Source of the DNA: Gloeophyllum trabeum ATCC 11539
Lineage: Eukaryota > Basidiomycota > Agaricomycetes > Gloeophyllales > Gloeophyllaceae
Length of the DNA: 64,000 nt
Reading direction: 5' to 3'
Assembly: GCF_000344685.1 (NCBI RefSeq)
Contig: NW_006920410.1
Span: 1,140,414 to 1,204,413 of the forward strand
The notes under the pieces were generated by a model. The model was not told the DNA's origin. It worked only from the letters and a program-made list of their open reading frames with translations, and did not search any database. The translations under genes and the position numbers were made by a program. Position 1 is the stretch's first letter. Every line of letters starts with the position of its first letter. This document shows, in pieces, positions 11,089 to 22,255 of this stretch.

Positions 11089-12753
11089 ATGGTTACCTCC
11101 TTTGCGTCCTGGCCTCGCTCTATTGATGCTTCGTCCGACGCAGGCGACAACGACTCTGTTATCATGGACAAGCAACAGCAAAAGAAACCTCGTCATAGGC
11201 ACTCGGCCGTCCAGCTCGCCGCCTTGAACGAGCTCTACGACAAAAATGAACATCCCTCGCTGGAGGACAGAACATCTCTCGCGAAGAGGCTTGGAATGTG
11301 CGTTCCACCAGAACGTTTGCCACTCACCGATTGGTGGCTAACTGCGCTTCATTAATTTTACAGGGAAGTCAAGACCGTGAATGCGTGGTTTCAGAATAAA
11401 CGAGCCTCAACAAAGAAACGACAGCAGCAACAACTACAAAACAAGGCACAAAGATCTAATAACCCTTACGAGCTTCCGCCTATATCCGCTCTATTGGCGT
11501 CCGCACCGTCCCCTTCCACATCGAGCCCCGTTTCTCGCCCTGTTCATCGATCATCGTTGCCCGTGGAATACGACGATTACTTTGACGAGGAAGACCATAT
11601 AATGCACAGTCATCTTCCGCCTATCGGAGGCTATCCCCCACATCAGTCAGCTTTCTACGCAGGAACTGCTGAGGGTAGGCATATTATCGAGTCAACGCCG
11701 GAGCCGACCGTTCCCCGCAAGATGCGCTTTAGGCCCACTCCTCAGCAAACCGAAGAACTGAGAAAGGTTTACAATGTCAATCCTCACCCAAGTAAGGAAG
11801 AGCGCGAAGAGCTTGGTGAGAGTATCGGAATGTAAGTCTGTCTTATCTCCGTGTTTAAAGGTGTATATCTAATCACTTGCATTATCTATAGGCGATATCA
11901 AAGTGTAACGAACTGGTTCCAGAATCAGCGCAGTCTTGCGAAGAAACGCAAGGAGGATGAAGCTGACGGTCTCAACTCTGATGCTCATTCTGTAGCGGAG
12001 TCCCGTCGTACACGCACGTCGTCTCCTGTCACCTACTCCGCCTTCCCGCCGGCCTCCTCGCATCCCTCGTTAGGTCTCGGTGTGCCATCGGCGTCTGCCC
12101 TCCACCCGTCTCTTCGTCCGTCTACTCCCTCTGTTCCGCGATCCATGCCCTACTCCGTCTCCGGTAGCTCCCGAGCTCGCCCTCGTCGCTCACGACCTGA
12201 ACCTTACCAGCTAGAGAAGCTCAAAGACCTGTTCCGTCGTACCAGCACTCCCAGTATTGAAGAGCGCGGTGCTCTTGCTTTGGAGATTGACATGGAGTTG
12301 AGCAAAGTGACGAACTGGTTTAGGAACCTCAGGCAAACCGCTAGGAGGCGAGGCATGCGAGTCGAAGACTTCTTGGACGAATACGATGGCGGGTCGGCTG
12401 AAGTCTCCCGGGCTGGAACGCCCGCTCCTTCTGGTGTATCCAGTGCTGCGTCATTACCAGATGATGCCGATAGGATGGAGATGGACGTCGAGGATGCTGA
12501 CTCGGGTTTGAACATGCGTTTGACGTCCCGCAGCCATTCCGATGCTTCAGATGAAGAGTATCAAGAGGAGATCGTCACGCCCTCGCCCTCCCCGCCGCCT
12601 TCAGCCTCTGCCCCGGTGAAGGTGCATACGACATCGCCGATCTCTGACTGGGCGGAGAAGACGTGCATGGAACGATGCGCGATGCATGGCGTGAAGATGG
12701 AAGATGCTCTACTGCTCTTGAGCTTCCATCAATCCGCCGTTCTCGGGGCCTAA
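11089..12753 (+). CDS. Transcription factor with three homeodomains
   Basis: Three exons (11089-11297, 11364-11831, 11892-12753) give 512 aa. Three homeodomain-like units are visible: HD1 about residues 33-90 (recognition helix WFQNKR), HD2 about 189-246 (WFQNQR) and HD3 about 322-380 (WFRNLR). All keep the invariant W, F, N and R of helix 3, with a P-S-x-E-[DE]-R motif before helix 2. The units are joined by Ser/Pro-rich linkers, with an acidic Ser-rich tail. Both introns interrupt a homeodomain at the same Met codon, in the same phase (AT|G), at aligned positions in HD1 and HD2; HD3 has the Met but no intron. This points to internal duplication. Presumably a nuclear DNA-binding regulator; its targets cannot be read from sequence. 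It is not adjacent to a recognisable mating-type partner gene. Confidence 0.88.
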
Positions 12754-13417
12754 TGAGCTTACTTGCTTGCGGAATATGAGTCTGGCTGCATTGTAAGCCT
12801 GCCCGCATCTTCGCTGATGGAAGCGATCCTGATACTTCTACCCATAGAATTGACCTACACACGACTAGTCAGCCTATCATCACCATAATACGATACCGCC
12901 CGCGCACCCCTGTTGAAATTGCCCTCTGAGCACCTGCACACATTATTCTTATTTCTCTCTCCTCCCCCGTTCCTGCAATCCTGTCTTGTCTACATTGTGC
13001 GCACGTACCCTATGTCTATAATCATTCCTGCACAGACTCTGTCGTCGTCGTCGAAGAAGTGTGTCTAAAAGCATGAATGTGATCATAGTTTTCTCGTGTT
13101 CCGTTTCAGTTCCCATGTATCTATGTTACTACCGAATTTTAGTAGCATAGTGCCTTTCATCCTGTCCGATGAACAACTTATCGACCCCGGCCCTGGATGA
13201 AAGATGGTTATCGTCTTCCATACCGCGCGAGCTTGCGGAGTGTCATTGTTTGCTCCGTCACGTATGTAGGCAAGCCACTATTCGCACAAAGGCCACTGAG
13301 TCGCGGCTGAGTAGGCTCAGGTAGGATATGCCCCATTGCCCTGGATGAAAGCTGATAAACTACGAATATGTTAGAGCCACCTTCACAAACCTGGACTCTG
13401 TGGGGTAGTTGGACACC
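12754..13417. other. Intergenic region after the homeodomain gene
   Basis: About 660 nt, including the AT/TC-rich 3' flank of the homeodomain gene and the upstream region of the F-box gene. No gene or repeat recognised. Confidence 0.35.
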
Positions 13418-14769
13418 ATGCAGTCTCCTAGGGACGCAGGGAACACCTGTTGGACGGTGTCTCCTTCAAGTCTCCCTCCTGAAGTATGGCTTATGGTCTT
13501 TTGCTGGGTTTACCAGCCATGGTGTATCCTGTCGAGTACGAGCCATTCACACCGCCTAAGGCTACGGATTCCCGATATTGCGCAGATATATATGCCAATA
13601 TCGCGTCGAAATGCGCTTTGGCGTCAGTATGCAAGGCTTGGCGACAGCTTTCCCTCCCGCTCCTGTTCGAAATCGTCATCATCCATCGCACCTCTCAAGC
13701 TGCTGCGTTGAAGGACTTCCTGGAGCGACAACCTGAGTATAGGCGCTTCGTCAAGGCAGCTATCATCCGGCCTCTAGGGCATCCATACCAGGACCCCTCC
13801 ATGGAGGAGGATGTGGACTGGATCCCCTCAGAAATGGCACTGGCCATCGTTGGCATGTGCCCAACCCTTGATGTCCTCTCGCAGCCTTGGTGGTTTCCCT
13901 CGTATTCCTATGGCAGCTGCCATCAGCCCATGCTTGCCCTGGAGAGCATCAACCGCTCGCCCCCGTCGCACAGGGATCACTTTGGGCTTTGGAACCCTCA
14001 ACACAATTTCGCGACGGCTGCGCCGAGCCTCGCAAACATCACACGGCTGGACTGGGTCTACGGCTGCAGCCCCAACGTATACTTCTTCCACAGCATGCTC
14101 AGGCACATGCACAGTCTGCGCTATCTCTACGTGAGCTCTCACAGCCAGTACACCGACCGCTACCACCCGCTCGACGCGTTCGTGCGTGTCCCGTCGCTGA
14201 CGACCCTGCGTCTGCGCATCCACAGCCCCGAGCTGATCAACGGGATAAAGGCCTGGCAGCTCCCGGCGCTCACGCACTTCATCCTGGACGCGTGCCCGCG
14301 GCGGCTCGGGCAGCACCAGCTGCAGACGCTCGCGCGCACGTTCCACGCGCGCCTGCAGGTCGTCGAGCTCGGCGCGCACATGCAGTTCCTGCTCGCGGAC
14401 TACGTGTCGCCGCTCCTGCGCGCGTGCCCGGGCCTGCGGCGCCTCGCGTTCCACCTCTCCTTCGCGGCGCTCCCCGCTCCGGGGCCCGCGCTCGCGGCGC
14501 TGGAGCAGGTGAGCGTGCATATCATGCCGAATGAGTTCTCGCTGGATGCGTACCATGAGCTGGGTGTCGTGCCCGCGACGGTGCTGCGCTTCGCGGAGTG
14601 GTGCGCGCGCTTGCAGACGCTGGAGTGCGTGAGGCTGTACGGGAACTGGGGGAAGGTGTTGACGGATCCTCATGCAGAGCTCGTGCAGGCGAGACGGGTC
14701 ATGGGATGCTGCAGGTGCAGGTTTGAGCTCCAAGACGGGCATCGAGTCGATTTCGCCGGTCTTGTCTGA
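13418..14769 (+). CDS. F-box/LRR-like protein, apparently frameshifted near its start
   Basis: From about 13486 to the stop at 14769 one frame encodes a 427-codon LRR-like protein (LPALTHFILDACPRRLG, LQTLECVRLYGNWGKVL). It is clearly related to the protein encoded tail-to-tail at 15003-16178. The F-box itself (SLPPEVWLMVFCWVYQP, about 13466-13517) lies in a different frame. The two frames join near 13511-13520 as if a single base were missing, giving an alignment WVYQP / AMVYPVEYEPF against the paralogue's PPPAVKFIAEYTPF. No intron of plausible size fixes this. Either the gene is decaying, or the assembly has a 1-base error, or the protein starts at 13486 without an F-box. If intact, it would be an SCF ubiquitin-ligase substrate adaptor. 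Confidence 0.6.
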
Positions 14770-15002
14770 AAGCTTGGGTGCTGCATGTATCATTTGCTGC
14801 CTGTGTATGAGTGCTAGAAAATGTATGTTTATTTGCAGATCTTTGTAGCGATGTCTCGACCTGTATCCATACGCCCTCACTGTAGGAGTAACACAGGGGA
14901 ACTGTAAAATCTGGCTGGTTATTATCTGAAAACAAAGGCATGTCCGCATTGCGATGCAGCGAGACAGCGCACACTGGCAATATTACATCTGGTTTATCTT
15001 TT

Positions 15003-16178
15003 CTATACTGTGTCATCCCTGTAGTAGATCTTCCAAGAAGAAGCGTCGAGGGCCTTTCTCAATTCTGAGTCTTCCAGAACCGTGCTCCAGTCGCCGTAAA
15101 GCGCCAGATCATCCAGCTCCTCGAGTCGACGAAGCCACTCAATCAGCCTTAGCATATGCATGCGGAACAACTCCAGATCCAGCTCCTCGAGCGAGCCTAT
15201 GTGCAAACACACCTCCCTCAGCCCCGTGGCTACAATCGCCGAGCGCGCCACCGACGGTATCACGGCGTACCGCGGGTAATAGGACAGCTGGCGGAGATGC
15301 GGGCAGAGCGTAACTGCCAGCGAGACGACGTCCGACTGGCGGAAATGCTTCTCCTTCCCGCGGCCGAGCTCAAGCGTCTCCAGCGTGCGCCCGAGCTTCT
15401 CGAAGAGGTGGTGCACGCCGCGCTCGTGCACGCCGCCGACGTACACGTCCTGCTCCTCGATGATGAGGTGCGTGAGCGCGGGCAGGTCCCAGCGCGCGAG
15501 TTCGCGGTACATGGCGGCGTTCTCGAGGCGCAGGCAGAGCGTGCGGAGGCGCGGGAGGCGGAGGACGCCGGACGTGGGGTGTAGCGCGTGCGCGCCGGTG
15601 CCGAGGGAGGTGAGGGAGAGCCAGTGCAGGTGCGGGAGGCGCGCGGCGAGGGTGCGGAAGAGCGGGACGTTGAAATTCGCGGAGTACTCCCATTCGAGGC
15701 GGGTGATGCTCGTTGGGTCGGGGATGGGGTTCGGGGAGGGGGTGGCGTTGCGGAACGTCCGCGGGGATCCGAACGAGGGCCGCATGGCGAGCTTGATGTT
15801 GGGGCACGCGCAGAGGATGGGCGCCCAGTCGTAGTAGGAATATATCGGGGCCTGGTAGGAGCAGATGTGGACGGACGAGGCGTACCGGCCGTAGCCCGTG
15901 GACACCAGCCACGCCGCGGACGGGACGATGTCAAAGGCGTCCTCGCGGGGGCGGGTGAAGACGATGTGCTCGTAGAGGAACTCGGTGGCGAGGGAGCGGC
16001 ATTGGCGTGATAGTAAGACGAGGTTGTACTTGAGGTTGAGGTCGGTGCTGGGGTCGTCTCGGGGAATGGTCGTGTTGCATTCTGCGAAGGGGGTGTATTC
16101 TGCGATGAACTTGACGGCGGGGGGAGGCCAGGTTGCCCAGCGGAAGATTTGGAGTAGTAATTCCGGGGGGAGGGCCAT
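15003..16178 (-). CDS. F-box/LRR-like protein, intronless
   Basis: A single 391-residue frame starts MALPPELLLQIFRWATW, a short N-terminal F-box, followed by LRR-like repeats (ITRLEWEYSANFNVPLF, LPALTHLIIEEQDVYVGG, RLEELDDLALYGDW). It shares many positions with the convergent gene ending at 14769, including the AL/VRLYG(D/N)W motif near the C terminus, so the two are an inverted paralogous pair separated by 233 nt. F-box proteins of this kind recruit substrates to SCF ubiquitin ligases; the substrate is unknown. GC content is very high in the middle, which generates several long spurious frames on both strands. An extra upstream exon ending at the acceptor-like ccag just before the ATG cannot be excluded. 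Confidence 0.8.
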   Translation of the reverse strand: MALPPELLLQIFRWATWPPPAVKFIAEYTPFAECNTTIPRDDPSTDLNLKYNLVLLSRQCRSLATEFLYEHIVFTRPREDAFDIVPSAAWLVSTGYGRYASSVHICSYQAPIYSYYDWAPILCACPNIKLAMRPSFGSPRTFRNATPSPNPIPDPTSITRLEWEYSANFNVPLFRTLAARLPHLHWLSLTSLGTGAHALHPTSGVLRLPRLRTLCLRLENAAMYRELARWDLPALTHLIIEEQDVYVGGVHERGVHHLFEKLGRTLETLELGRGKEKHFRQSDVVSLAVTLCPHLRQLSYYPRYAVIPSVARSAIVATGLREVCLHIGSLEELDLELFRMHMLRLIEWLRRLEELDDLALYGDWSTVLEDSELRKALDASSWKIYYRDDTV

Positions 16179-17150
16179 ACCTGGTGACTCGGATGTAGTT
16201 CAAGACGAAGCACGGATGCAGAAACATCGCTCGGTGAAGGTAGGTTCGTTATCAGCTGGAAGCTGAAGCTAATCTTGGACCATCGGTGTATTTCGGGTCA
16301 TGAGAGCGCTTGGTGAACCGCTGCATTCAGACCTCCACAAATACACGCCCAATGCGTCGTAAGGTTCTCGTGAGGTCGCAGCCGAGGTCTCGCGTCGACC
16401 TTGCTTCGGAAGGCCCGGTAGACCCCGACGTGACCTTGTTTCGGCATTTCTGCCCAGAGATGTGTGCGCCATCATTTGAGATGTCAGCGCTAAGGTCAGA
16501 GCGGCGTCTTCTTGAGACTTAGCGAGGGACATCTGAGCAAGACCGCCCTGATACCGAGTTGACATCCTCTTTGGGCTTTACTGGACATTAGCTCATAACC
16601 TCAGGTAGAGATGATACCTTGCGCTGCATATAAAGGCTGTACCTTGGACTACAGGATAACTTGAGGCCTCGAAGTATTTTAGGTATTAATAATATTGATT
16701 AGAGCAACCGGAACAGATGTAGTACTACGGCGTAAGGAGTGCTACACAAGTCCCCACTATCCGTTTGTGGGACTTAGAGAAATATCAAGGACGGGACGTG
16801 TCTGACGCGAACTGAATTCGAGCGGAGATTGAACTCGAGCGACTTCACCCGTGGTTCAAGTCGTTCCACTTCTTCAACTCCGTCTTTCACTCTCACTCGT
16901 ACTCTCACTCTCACTCCGATTTCCCGCTCCTTGTCGCTGACTCGCCCGTCCGCCGCACCACGAGACAGTTGACTGCCTGCGTGACAGAGCTCTGGCTGCG
17001 ATGTCCAACACTCATTGCTAACTGGTAAGTGATGAGGAACTTTCTCCGACATGTCACTCACATTCATACAGGGAACACTCAGGAGGATATTTTTATTCAC
17101 TCAACATTGAGCTTTTGGTCGTGGAGTGCATCTGGGGTCAAGGTGAAATT
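16179..17150. other. Intergenic region left of the assembly gap
   Basis: No gene supported. It contains a TATATAAAG-like element (about 16627-16635, plus strand) with no gene visible downstream before the gap, and a short TC-rich microsatellite at 16886-16918. The last 20 nt (17131-17150) match the first bases after the gap. Confidence 0.4.
16886..16918 (+). repeat. TC-rich microsatellite (actctc units)
   Basis: Imperfect repeats of ctcact/actctc. On the minus strand they create a false Val-Arg repeat peptide. Confidence 0.7.
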
Positions 17151-17927
17151 NNNNNNNNNNNNNNNNNNNNNNNNNNNNNNNNNNNNNNNNNNNNNNNNNN
17201 NNNNNNNNNNNNNNNNNNNNNNNNNNNNNNNNNNNNNNNNNNNNNNNNNNNNNNNNNNNNNNNNNNNNNNNNNNNNNNNNNNNNNNNNNNNNNNNNNNNN
17301 NNNNNNNNNNNNNNNNNNNNNNNNNNNNNNNNNNNNNNNNNNNNNNNNNNNNNNNNNNNNNNNNNNNNNNNNNNNNNNNNNNNNNNNNNNNNNNNNNNNN
17401 NNNNNNNNNNNNNNNNNNNNNNNNNNNNNNNNNNNNNNNNNNNNNNNNNNNNNNNNNNNNNNNNNNNNNNNNNNNNNNNNNNNNNNNNNNNNNNNNNNNN
17501 NNNNNNNNNNNNNNNNNNNNNNNNNNNNNNNNNNNNNNNNNNNNNNNNNNNNNNNNNNNNNNNNNNNNNNNNNNNNNNNNNNNNNNNNNNNNNNNNNNNN
17601 NNNNNNNNNNNNNNNNNNNNNNNNNNNNNNNNNNNNNNNNNNNNNNNNNNNNNNNNNNNNNNNNNNNNNNNNNNNNNNNNNNNNNNNNNNNNNNNNNNNN
17701 NNNNNNNNNNNNNNNNNNNNNNNNNNNNNNNNNNNNNNNNNNNNNNNNNNNNNNNNNNNNNNNNNNNNNNNNNNNNNNNNNNNNNNNNNNNNNNNNNNNN
17801 NNNNNNNNNNNNNNNNNNNNNNNNNNNNNNNNNNNNNNNNNNNNNNNNNNNNNNNNNNNNNNNNNNNNNNNNNNNNNNNNNNNNNNNNNNNNNNNNNNNN
17901 NNNNNNNNNNNNNNNNNNNNNNNNNNN
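17151..17927. other. Assembly gap (777 N)
   Basis: An unbroken run of N. The sequence tctggggtca(a/g)ggtgaa occurs immediately before it (from 17131) and immediately after it (from 17928), so the unresolved sequence is probably a repeat array or an element bounded by direct repeats. Nothing inside can be annotated. Confidence 0.99.
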
Positions 17928-18588
17928 TCTGGGGTCAGGGTGAATTGGGTATGTGTATTGTAATATCATTATGGTCTATGCTCATGATCACGTCCAGAAT
18001 GTGCTGTTTCATTGTGGCAGGCGGGCTCTAATAGGTGTGACTGCGACAGGCAGTCTGGTATTTACAAGATTATATGTACTGTATATACACAGTGTCTGTA
18101 GATAGCATTGCAATATATGCTTCATTTTCTTATTCATATGCAAGGAGCAATAAAATCAAGCAGCTGTATGAAATGTGAAAGCCCGCTGGCCAGAAAACCC
18201 GCTTTCTCGTTGTCCAGCCCGGATGTCAGCTTGATAACCGACTCCGACCTTGACTCGACATACGAGTCAAGTAGAGGCCAAGTTGATCCTCGGTTTTTAT
18301 ATCGAGTCGATGTCACGCGTAGGGCCTGGTGGGGTCTGGCGTCTGACCTTGCCGAAACCCTTTTTTAGACTGGGCGTGTAATGAATGGTTCTCGTGATCG
18401 CTGGGGACGAGCATTCGTTCAGTCGGATGAGGTTTCGAGGAGATGGTTACTTGCCGGATTGATGAGATGCGTCATTGCTCGCGCCACCAAGGTCGGGCTC
18501 TCCCAGACCCGCCACCGTCGCTGGCTGTACCAATCTGTCCAACTCTACATGCTCATAAACCGCACTTTTGAGCTATTACTTGCCTGCC
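17928..18588. other. Intergenic region right of the gap
   Basis: AT-rich near the gap, then ordinary promoter-like sequence. No gene recognised. The upstream region of the F-box-like gene at 18589 lies in the last 200 nt. Confidence 0.35.
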
Positions 18589-20199
18589 ATGTCCGCCTCT
18601 CTCCAGTTCCTTCCGCCCGAGCTCTACTACGCCATCCTTAACCATGTACCCTCCGACAACCTGCAGCAGACCATCCTCTCCTTGTCCTGCGCACTACCCT
18701 CTTCACCTGTCCCCGTCCACCTCTTGTTCCATTCCATCCGACTCAGGTACCCCGACCAGGTCGTCCGACTCACCAGACGCCTCAAGAAAGGGCCGGAGGA
18801 CGCTCTGCTCGTCAAGCAGTTCTCGCTCGAGACATGGACGGTGGACGCAGATGTCCTCATCAATCTCGTCAGGACCCTCCCGAACTTGACTTCCCTGAGT
18901 CTCTTTGTCGGCCCGAACTTTGCGCCCGAACACATGGAAGACCTCTTTCACAGTCCCTGGGCGAAGCTGCGTTTCATTGGCCTCCGGTTCAGACCATAGT
19001 AAGCTTGTCTTGCCATTGCATAGATATCTTTACTGACAGTATATTCAGTGTGCAGAAAGCAACCTACTACCAGTTCATGAAGGTGAGCATATATGCTGAA
19101 ACATTCGCATTCATCCCTCATATCGGGCCAGGGCGCCTATTTCGACAGCATGCTGGACCACCTCAGCAAATGGGACCCCGACTCCCTCCCCGTGCTCTCC
19201 GTCATCCAAGACCCGCTCGACCCCGCCCTCTCCAAGATGCAGCACTTTGCCCAGCCGCTCGTCTTCTTCCGGCTGGACCCCTTCACCTCCCTCGTGCGCG
19301 CGCCCGTCCTGCGCGCGCTCACGCACTTCCGCCTGCGCGTCCCCGCGCGCCAGGTCGCGCAGTACGTCTACGCCGCGCCGGGCGCGCTCGCGCGCGTCGA
19401 GCACGTCGACCTCTCCACGTGCAACGTCAGCGAGCGCGAGGTCGAGCTCGTCCTCGGGCGCTTCAGCCGGCTGCGGCATCTGGTGCTGGACAACTGCAGT
19501 ATCCTCCGGGGCGAGTTTAACGAGGTTGCGTGGCGGGAGCTCGGGAAGGACTGTGCGCTCGCGGGGGTGAGGCGGGCGAGGGACCGCGAGAAGAAGCTGA
19601 AGGCGTGGCTGGAGGTGAATCACTCGAGGGTGGTGGAGGATTTGGGCGGCGACGCGCCTGTGCAGGTCGCGCGCAACCCTGGGCATGCGCGGGCGCCGAA
19701 GAGGGGGAGGAAGGGTCTGGCGACTGCCACCATCTCCTTACGCGAGCGCGACGAAGCGTCTGCCGCGGGGCCGTCGACCATCCTCCCGGCGGAGGCAAAG
19801 GTCAAGGTGCCCAAGATCCGCATCCTGCCCCGCCCGCCGACGTTGCTCTCGCTCGCGACGACCGTGCGGCACGACGACAAGCACGACGTTATCCGCGCCG
19901 AGTATGAGCGCGGGTGGGCAGAGGGCGTCGCGCAGCTGGCGGCGACGACCGCGCGCCTGCGCACGTCGTTCGCGAATCGCGTGCGCATGATGAAGTTTGC
20001 GGAGGACGCGGACGGGGTGCTGCGCGAGGAGGGGATGGCAGGGCTCGAGGATGTCGAGGTGGAGGATTTCGAGATGTCGGTGCAGGGGGAGGGGGTGAAG
20101 TGCCCTGTGCTGTGTCTTGCGGGGCCGGGCAGGGGCGGCGGGCATGTGCCGGGGTGTGGGCACCAGGCTGGGTGGGATGTGTGGAGGGACGAGCTGTAA
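18589..20199 (+). CDS. F-box-like/LRR-like protein with basic linker
   Basis: Three exons (18589-18998, 19049-19082, 19132-20199) give 503 aa. The start LQFLPPELYYAILNHV resembles a degenerate F-box. LRR-like stretches follow (LINLVRTLPNLTSLSLFVG, LTHFRLRVPARQ, VEHVDLSTCNVSEREVEL), ending near residue 300. The C-terminal 200 residues differ from the neighbouring F-box genes: a basic linker (HARAPKRGRKGL), a charged helix region and a Cys/Gly-rich end. The middle exon is only 34 nt. The start is the ATG at 18589; the frame opens slightly upstream without an earlier ATG. Probably a substrate adaptor, but the F-box is weak, so function is uncertain. Confidence 0.75.
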
Positions 20200-20463
20200 A
20201 TCACGTTTGTATCATAACTTTATCTATTGTGGTGTATCGTACAGCGGTCTATTATTTGGGAGGTGCTCGACGTCGTTCGGACGGTCGGACAAGTTGCCTG
20301 AGCACCTTCCATATCCGTCGAACATACGGGCAATTATCGAATTCCCACACTTACTAGATCCATGCAATGAGGTAATGGCGCTCCCGCAACCTTGACCACT
20401 TGAGCTCTCCTTTCCCTCGTTTCTTCAATTGATTGTGCCTTGTATTCGACGACTTATGACAGA

Positions 20464-22009
20464 ATGTCCACAGATACGCAAGACACAAACCGCAGGACGT
20501 CGCTATCTGGCTCTGTCTCCAACTTGATGCGCGCTCTGAGCCTCACTCGGTCCTCGCGCGCGGATGCGCAACTGAACGCGACGCCGGCGCAGGATACGAC
20601 GAGTGAAGCGCAGCCTACCTCCTTTGACCGATTCCTGGAGCTGCTGAACGTGAAGCGCCCCGCCCTCGCGCCCTTCCCGCCGGCGAACTGGTTCACCGGT
20701 GGGGACAGCAATACCACTGCAACTCCCACTACGCCGGCCGGCGATGAAGAGGTCGCCGCTGCAGTAGCCGAGGAAGTCGATGAGGTGCCCCCGCCGCTCA
20801 CGCCCGCGCCCGAGGCTGAAGCGCCTGACAGGCAGACGTCGAACGCGGACGTTCCCGAGCCGACGTTCCTCGCGCGCAAGATCCGCGACCTCATCACCTC
20901 CATGATGCCCGCGCCCCCGTCGGGCGACGCGCACACTCCCGGTGACGCGGACCCGCCGCCGCCCGCGCCCGTCAGGGATACGCTGCTCGTGAAGATGCTC
21001 TCGTCGGCGACCATCATGAACGGGACGTTCTCGAAGGGGCGCCAGTCGGTGTTCGCGATCCTGGACAGATTAAAGTCGCCGTGGGCGCATAATCATCCGA
21101 GAGCAGATGGAAGTGGTGGCGCACAGGAGGGTCATGAGGAGCGGCTAGAGGAGGACGATAACTCGAGCGTGATGCTCTACGGGCCGCTCTCGCCCGACTC
21201 GGACTCGGTCGTCGAGCTCGCGCAGTCGGAGGTGATCTCGCTCGGGGAGGACGAGGAGCCCGGGACGCCGACCGTGGTGGGGTATAATGATAATCCAGAG
21301 CAACCTGCTGCTGGTGAGCCCAGTCAGAACAGTGGCACCCGGAAGGGATGGCCCAATCTACAGTGGCCGTGGTATGGGATGAAGGGGAAGGCGAGGGCTG
21401 AGGCGAGTGAGAAGAGAGTGCATGTGGGTGAGAAGATATGGGTGCCTTCGAGGACAAAGATATCGTTGCAGGTGATGTGGTGGGGGTACCGTATGTAAGT
21501 CGCAGACCACACCCCGATTCACGAGCGGACTTACTTAGCATGTATTGTCCTTGTATAGCTACCTGCCACCCCCAGTACTTGCGGTTCTCAGTAACCAGGA
21601 ACTGACCGCTGCGAAGCGCGCAGCGATGTTCACGACTGCGCTCAAATGGTTGTGCGACCACATACCCGTGTCGTTGTTACCGCTGCAGCTGCGACCAGCA
21701 GCTATTCTAGTGCGCCGTCTGATCCCGTATGTTGGCTACATCGGGGGATTCGTTGCGTGGAGCTGGTCTGCGGTCAAATCTTACGACAAAGGTACGGAAG
21801 TTGTGTTTCCTCTGCGGTATAGGAACTGACCGGGTATATGCATAGGCAATGGTGTGGTGTTGACTGCGACGTGGCTGCTTTCTGTTGCTGTTATACCCTC
21901 CACCTGGGAGCCCAATAATCCGCCTACGTCCCCCGAGGCGCCTGGCTTGACGGTACCGCTGCCATCCCAGCCGCAGACTCCGCAGGTGGGCACGAGCAAT
22001 CGAGCCTGA
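20464..22009 (+). CDS. Hypothetical protein with C-terminal membrane segments
   Basis: Not recognised. Three exons (20464-21494, 21559-21791, 21846-22009) give 475 aa. The first 340 residues are rich in Pro, Ala, Ser, Thr and acidic residues and look disordered. The region around IYLPPPVLAVLSNQELTAAK to the end is more ordered. It contains two to three hydrophobic stretches (LIPYVGYIGGFVAWSWSAV and NGVVLTATWLLSVAVIP), suggesting a tail anchored in a membrane. The last 35 residues are again Pro-rich. The exon-exon frame is sound throughout, and codon use resembles neighbouring genes. Confidence 0.75.
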
Positions 22010-22255
22010 GGTTAGACGACCTCAATCTTGATTCGCGACCATCAGACAGGAATTGTGTATTCTAGGACTGTGCTGTTGGAGGTGGAATGTAATTCTTCAC
22101 ATTCACAATGTTTCAAAAGCTTTGTTCGTATTTCTTTTGTACTCTTAGTTCACTCTAGAGGCCCTTGTATTTCATGTATTCAGGACAATCTGTATCTAAT
22201 CATTAGTTTTTGTCTCCCGCACCTCATACATCGCACAGCAACATCCCCTCCCCTC

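Noticed and set aside
11089..12753. Homeodomain gene as part of the mating-type A locus
   Set aside because: Mating HD genes come as divergent HD1/HD2 pairs next to a mitochondrial intermediate peptidase gene; neither a partner nor that marker is present.
13491..13513. Very short intron that could repair the frame of the first F-box gene
   Set aside because: A 21-33 nt intron is shorter than any other in the window and would delete the F-box core.
13828..14949. Long open frame on the minus strand over the first F-box gene
   Set aside because: Arg/Glu/Ala-rich peptide produced by very GC-rich codons of the real plus-strand gene; no family resemblance and no splice logic.
15156..16266. Several long frames opposite to and overlapping the intronless F-box gene
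   Set aside because: Low-complexity Ser/Pro/Arg or Gly/Glu-rich shadows of the GC-rich coding strand.
16845..16870. ggttcaagtcg resembling a tRNA B box
   Set aside because: No matching A box, acceptor stem or anticodon arm could be folded around it.
16774..17100. Minus-strand frame with a VRVRVRV repeat
   Set aside because: It is the translation of the TC-rich microsatellite; no protein features outside it.
17029..17969. Open frames passing through the N run
   Set aside because: They are open only because N codons contain no stops; nothing in the gap can be read.
19111..19686. Large minus-strand frames opposite the third F-box-like gene
   Set aside because: Arg/Ala/Glu-rich antisense shadows of a GC-rich coding exon.
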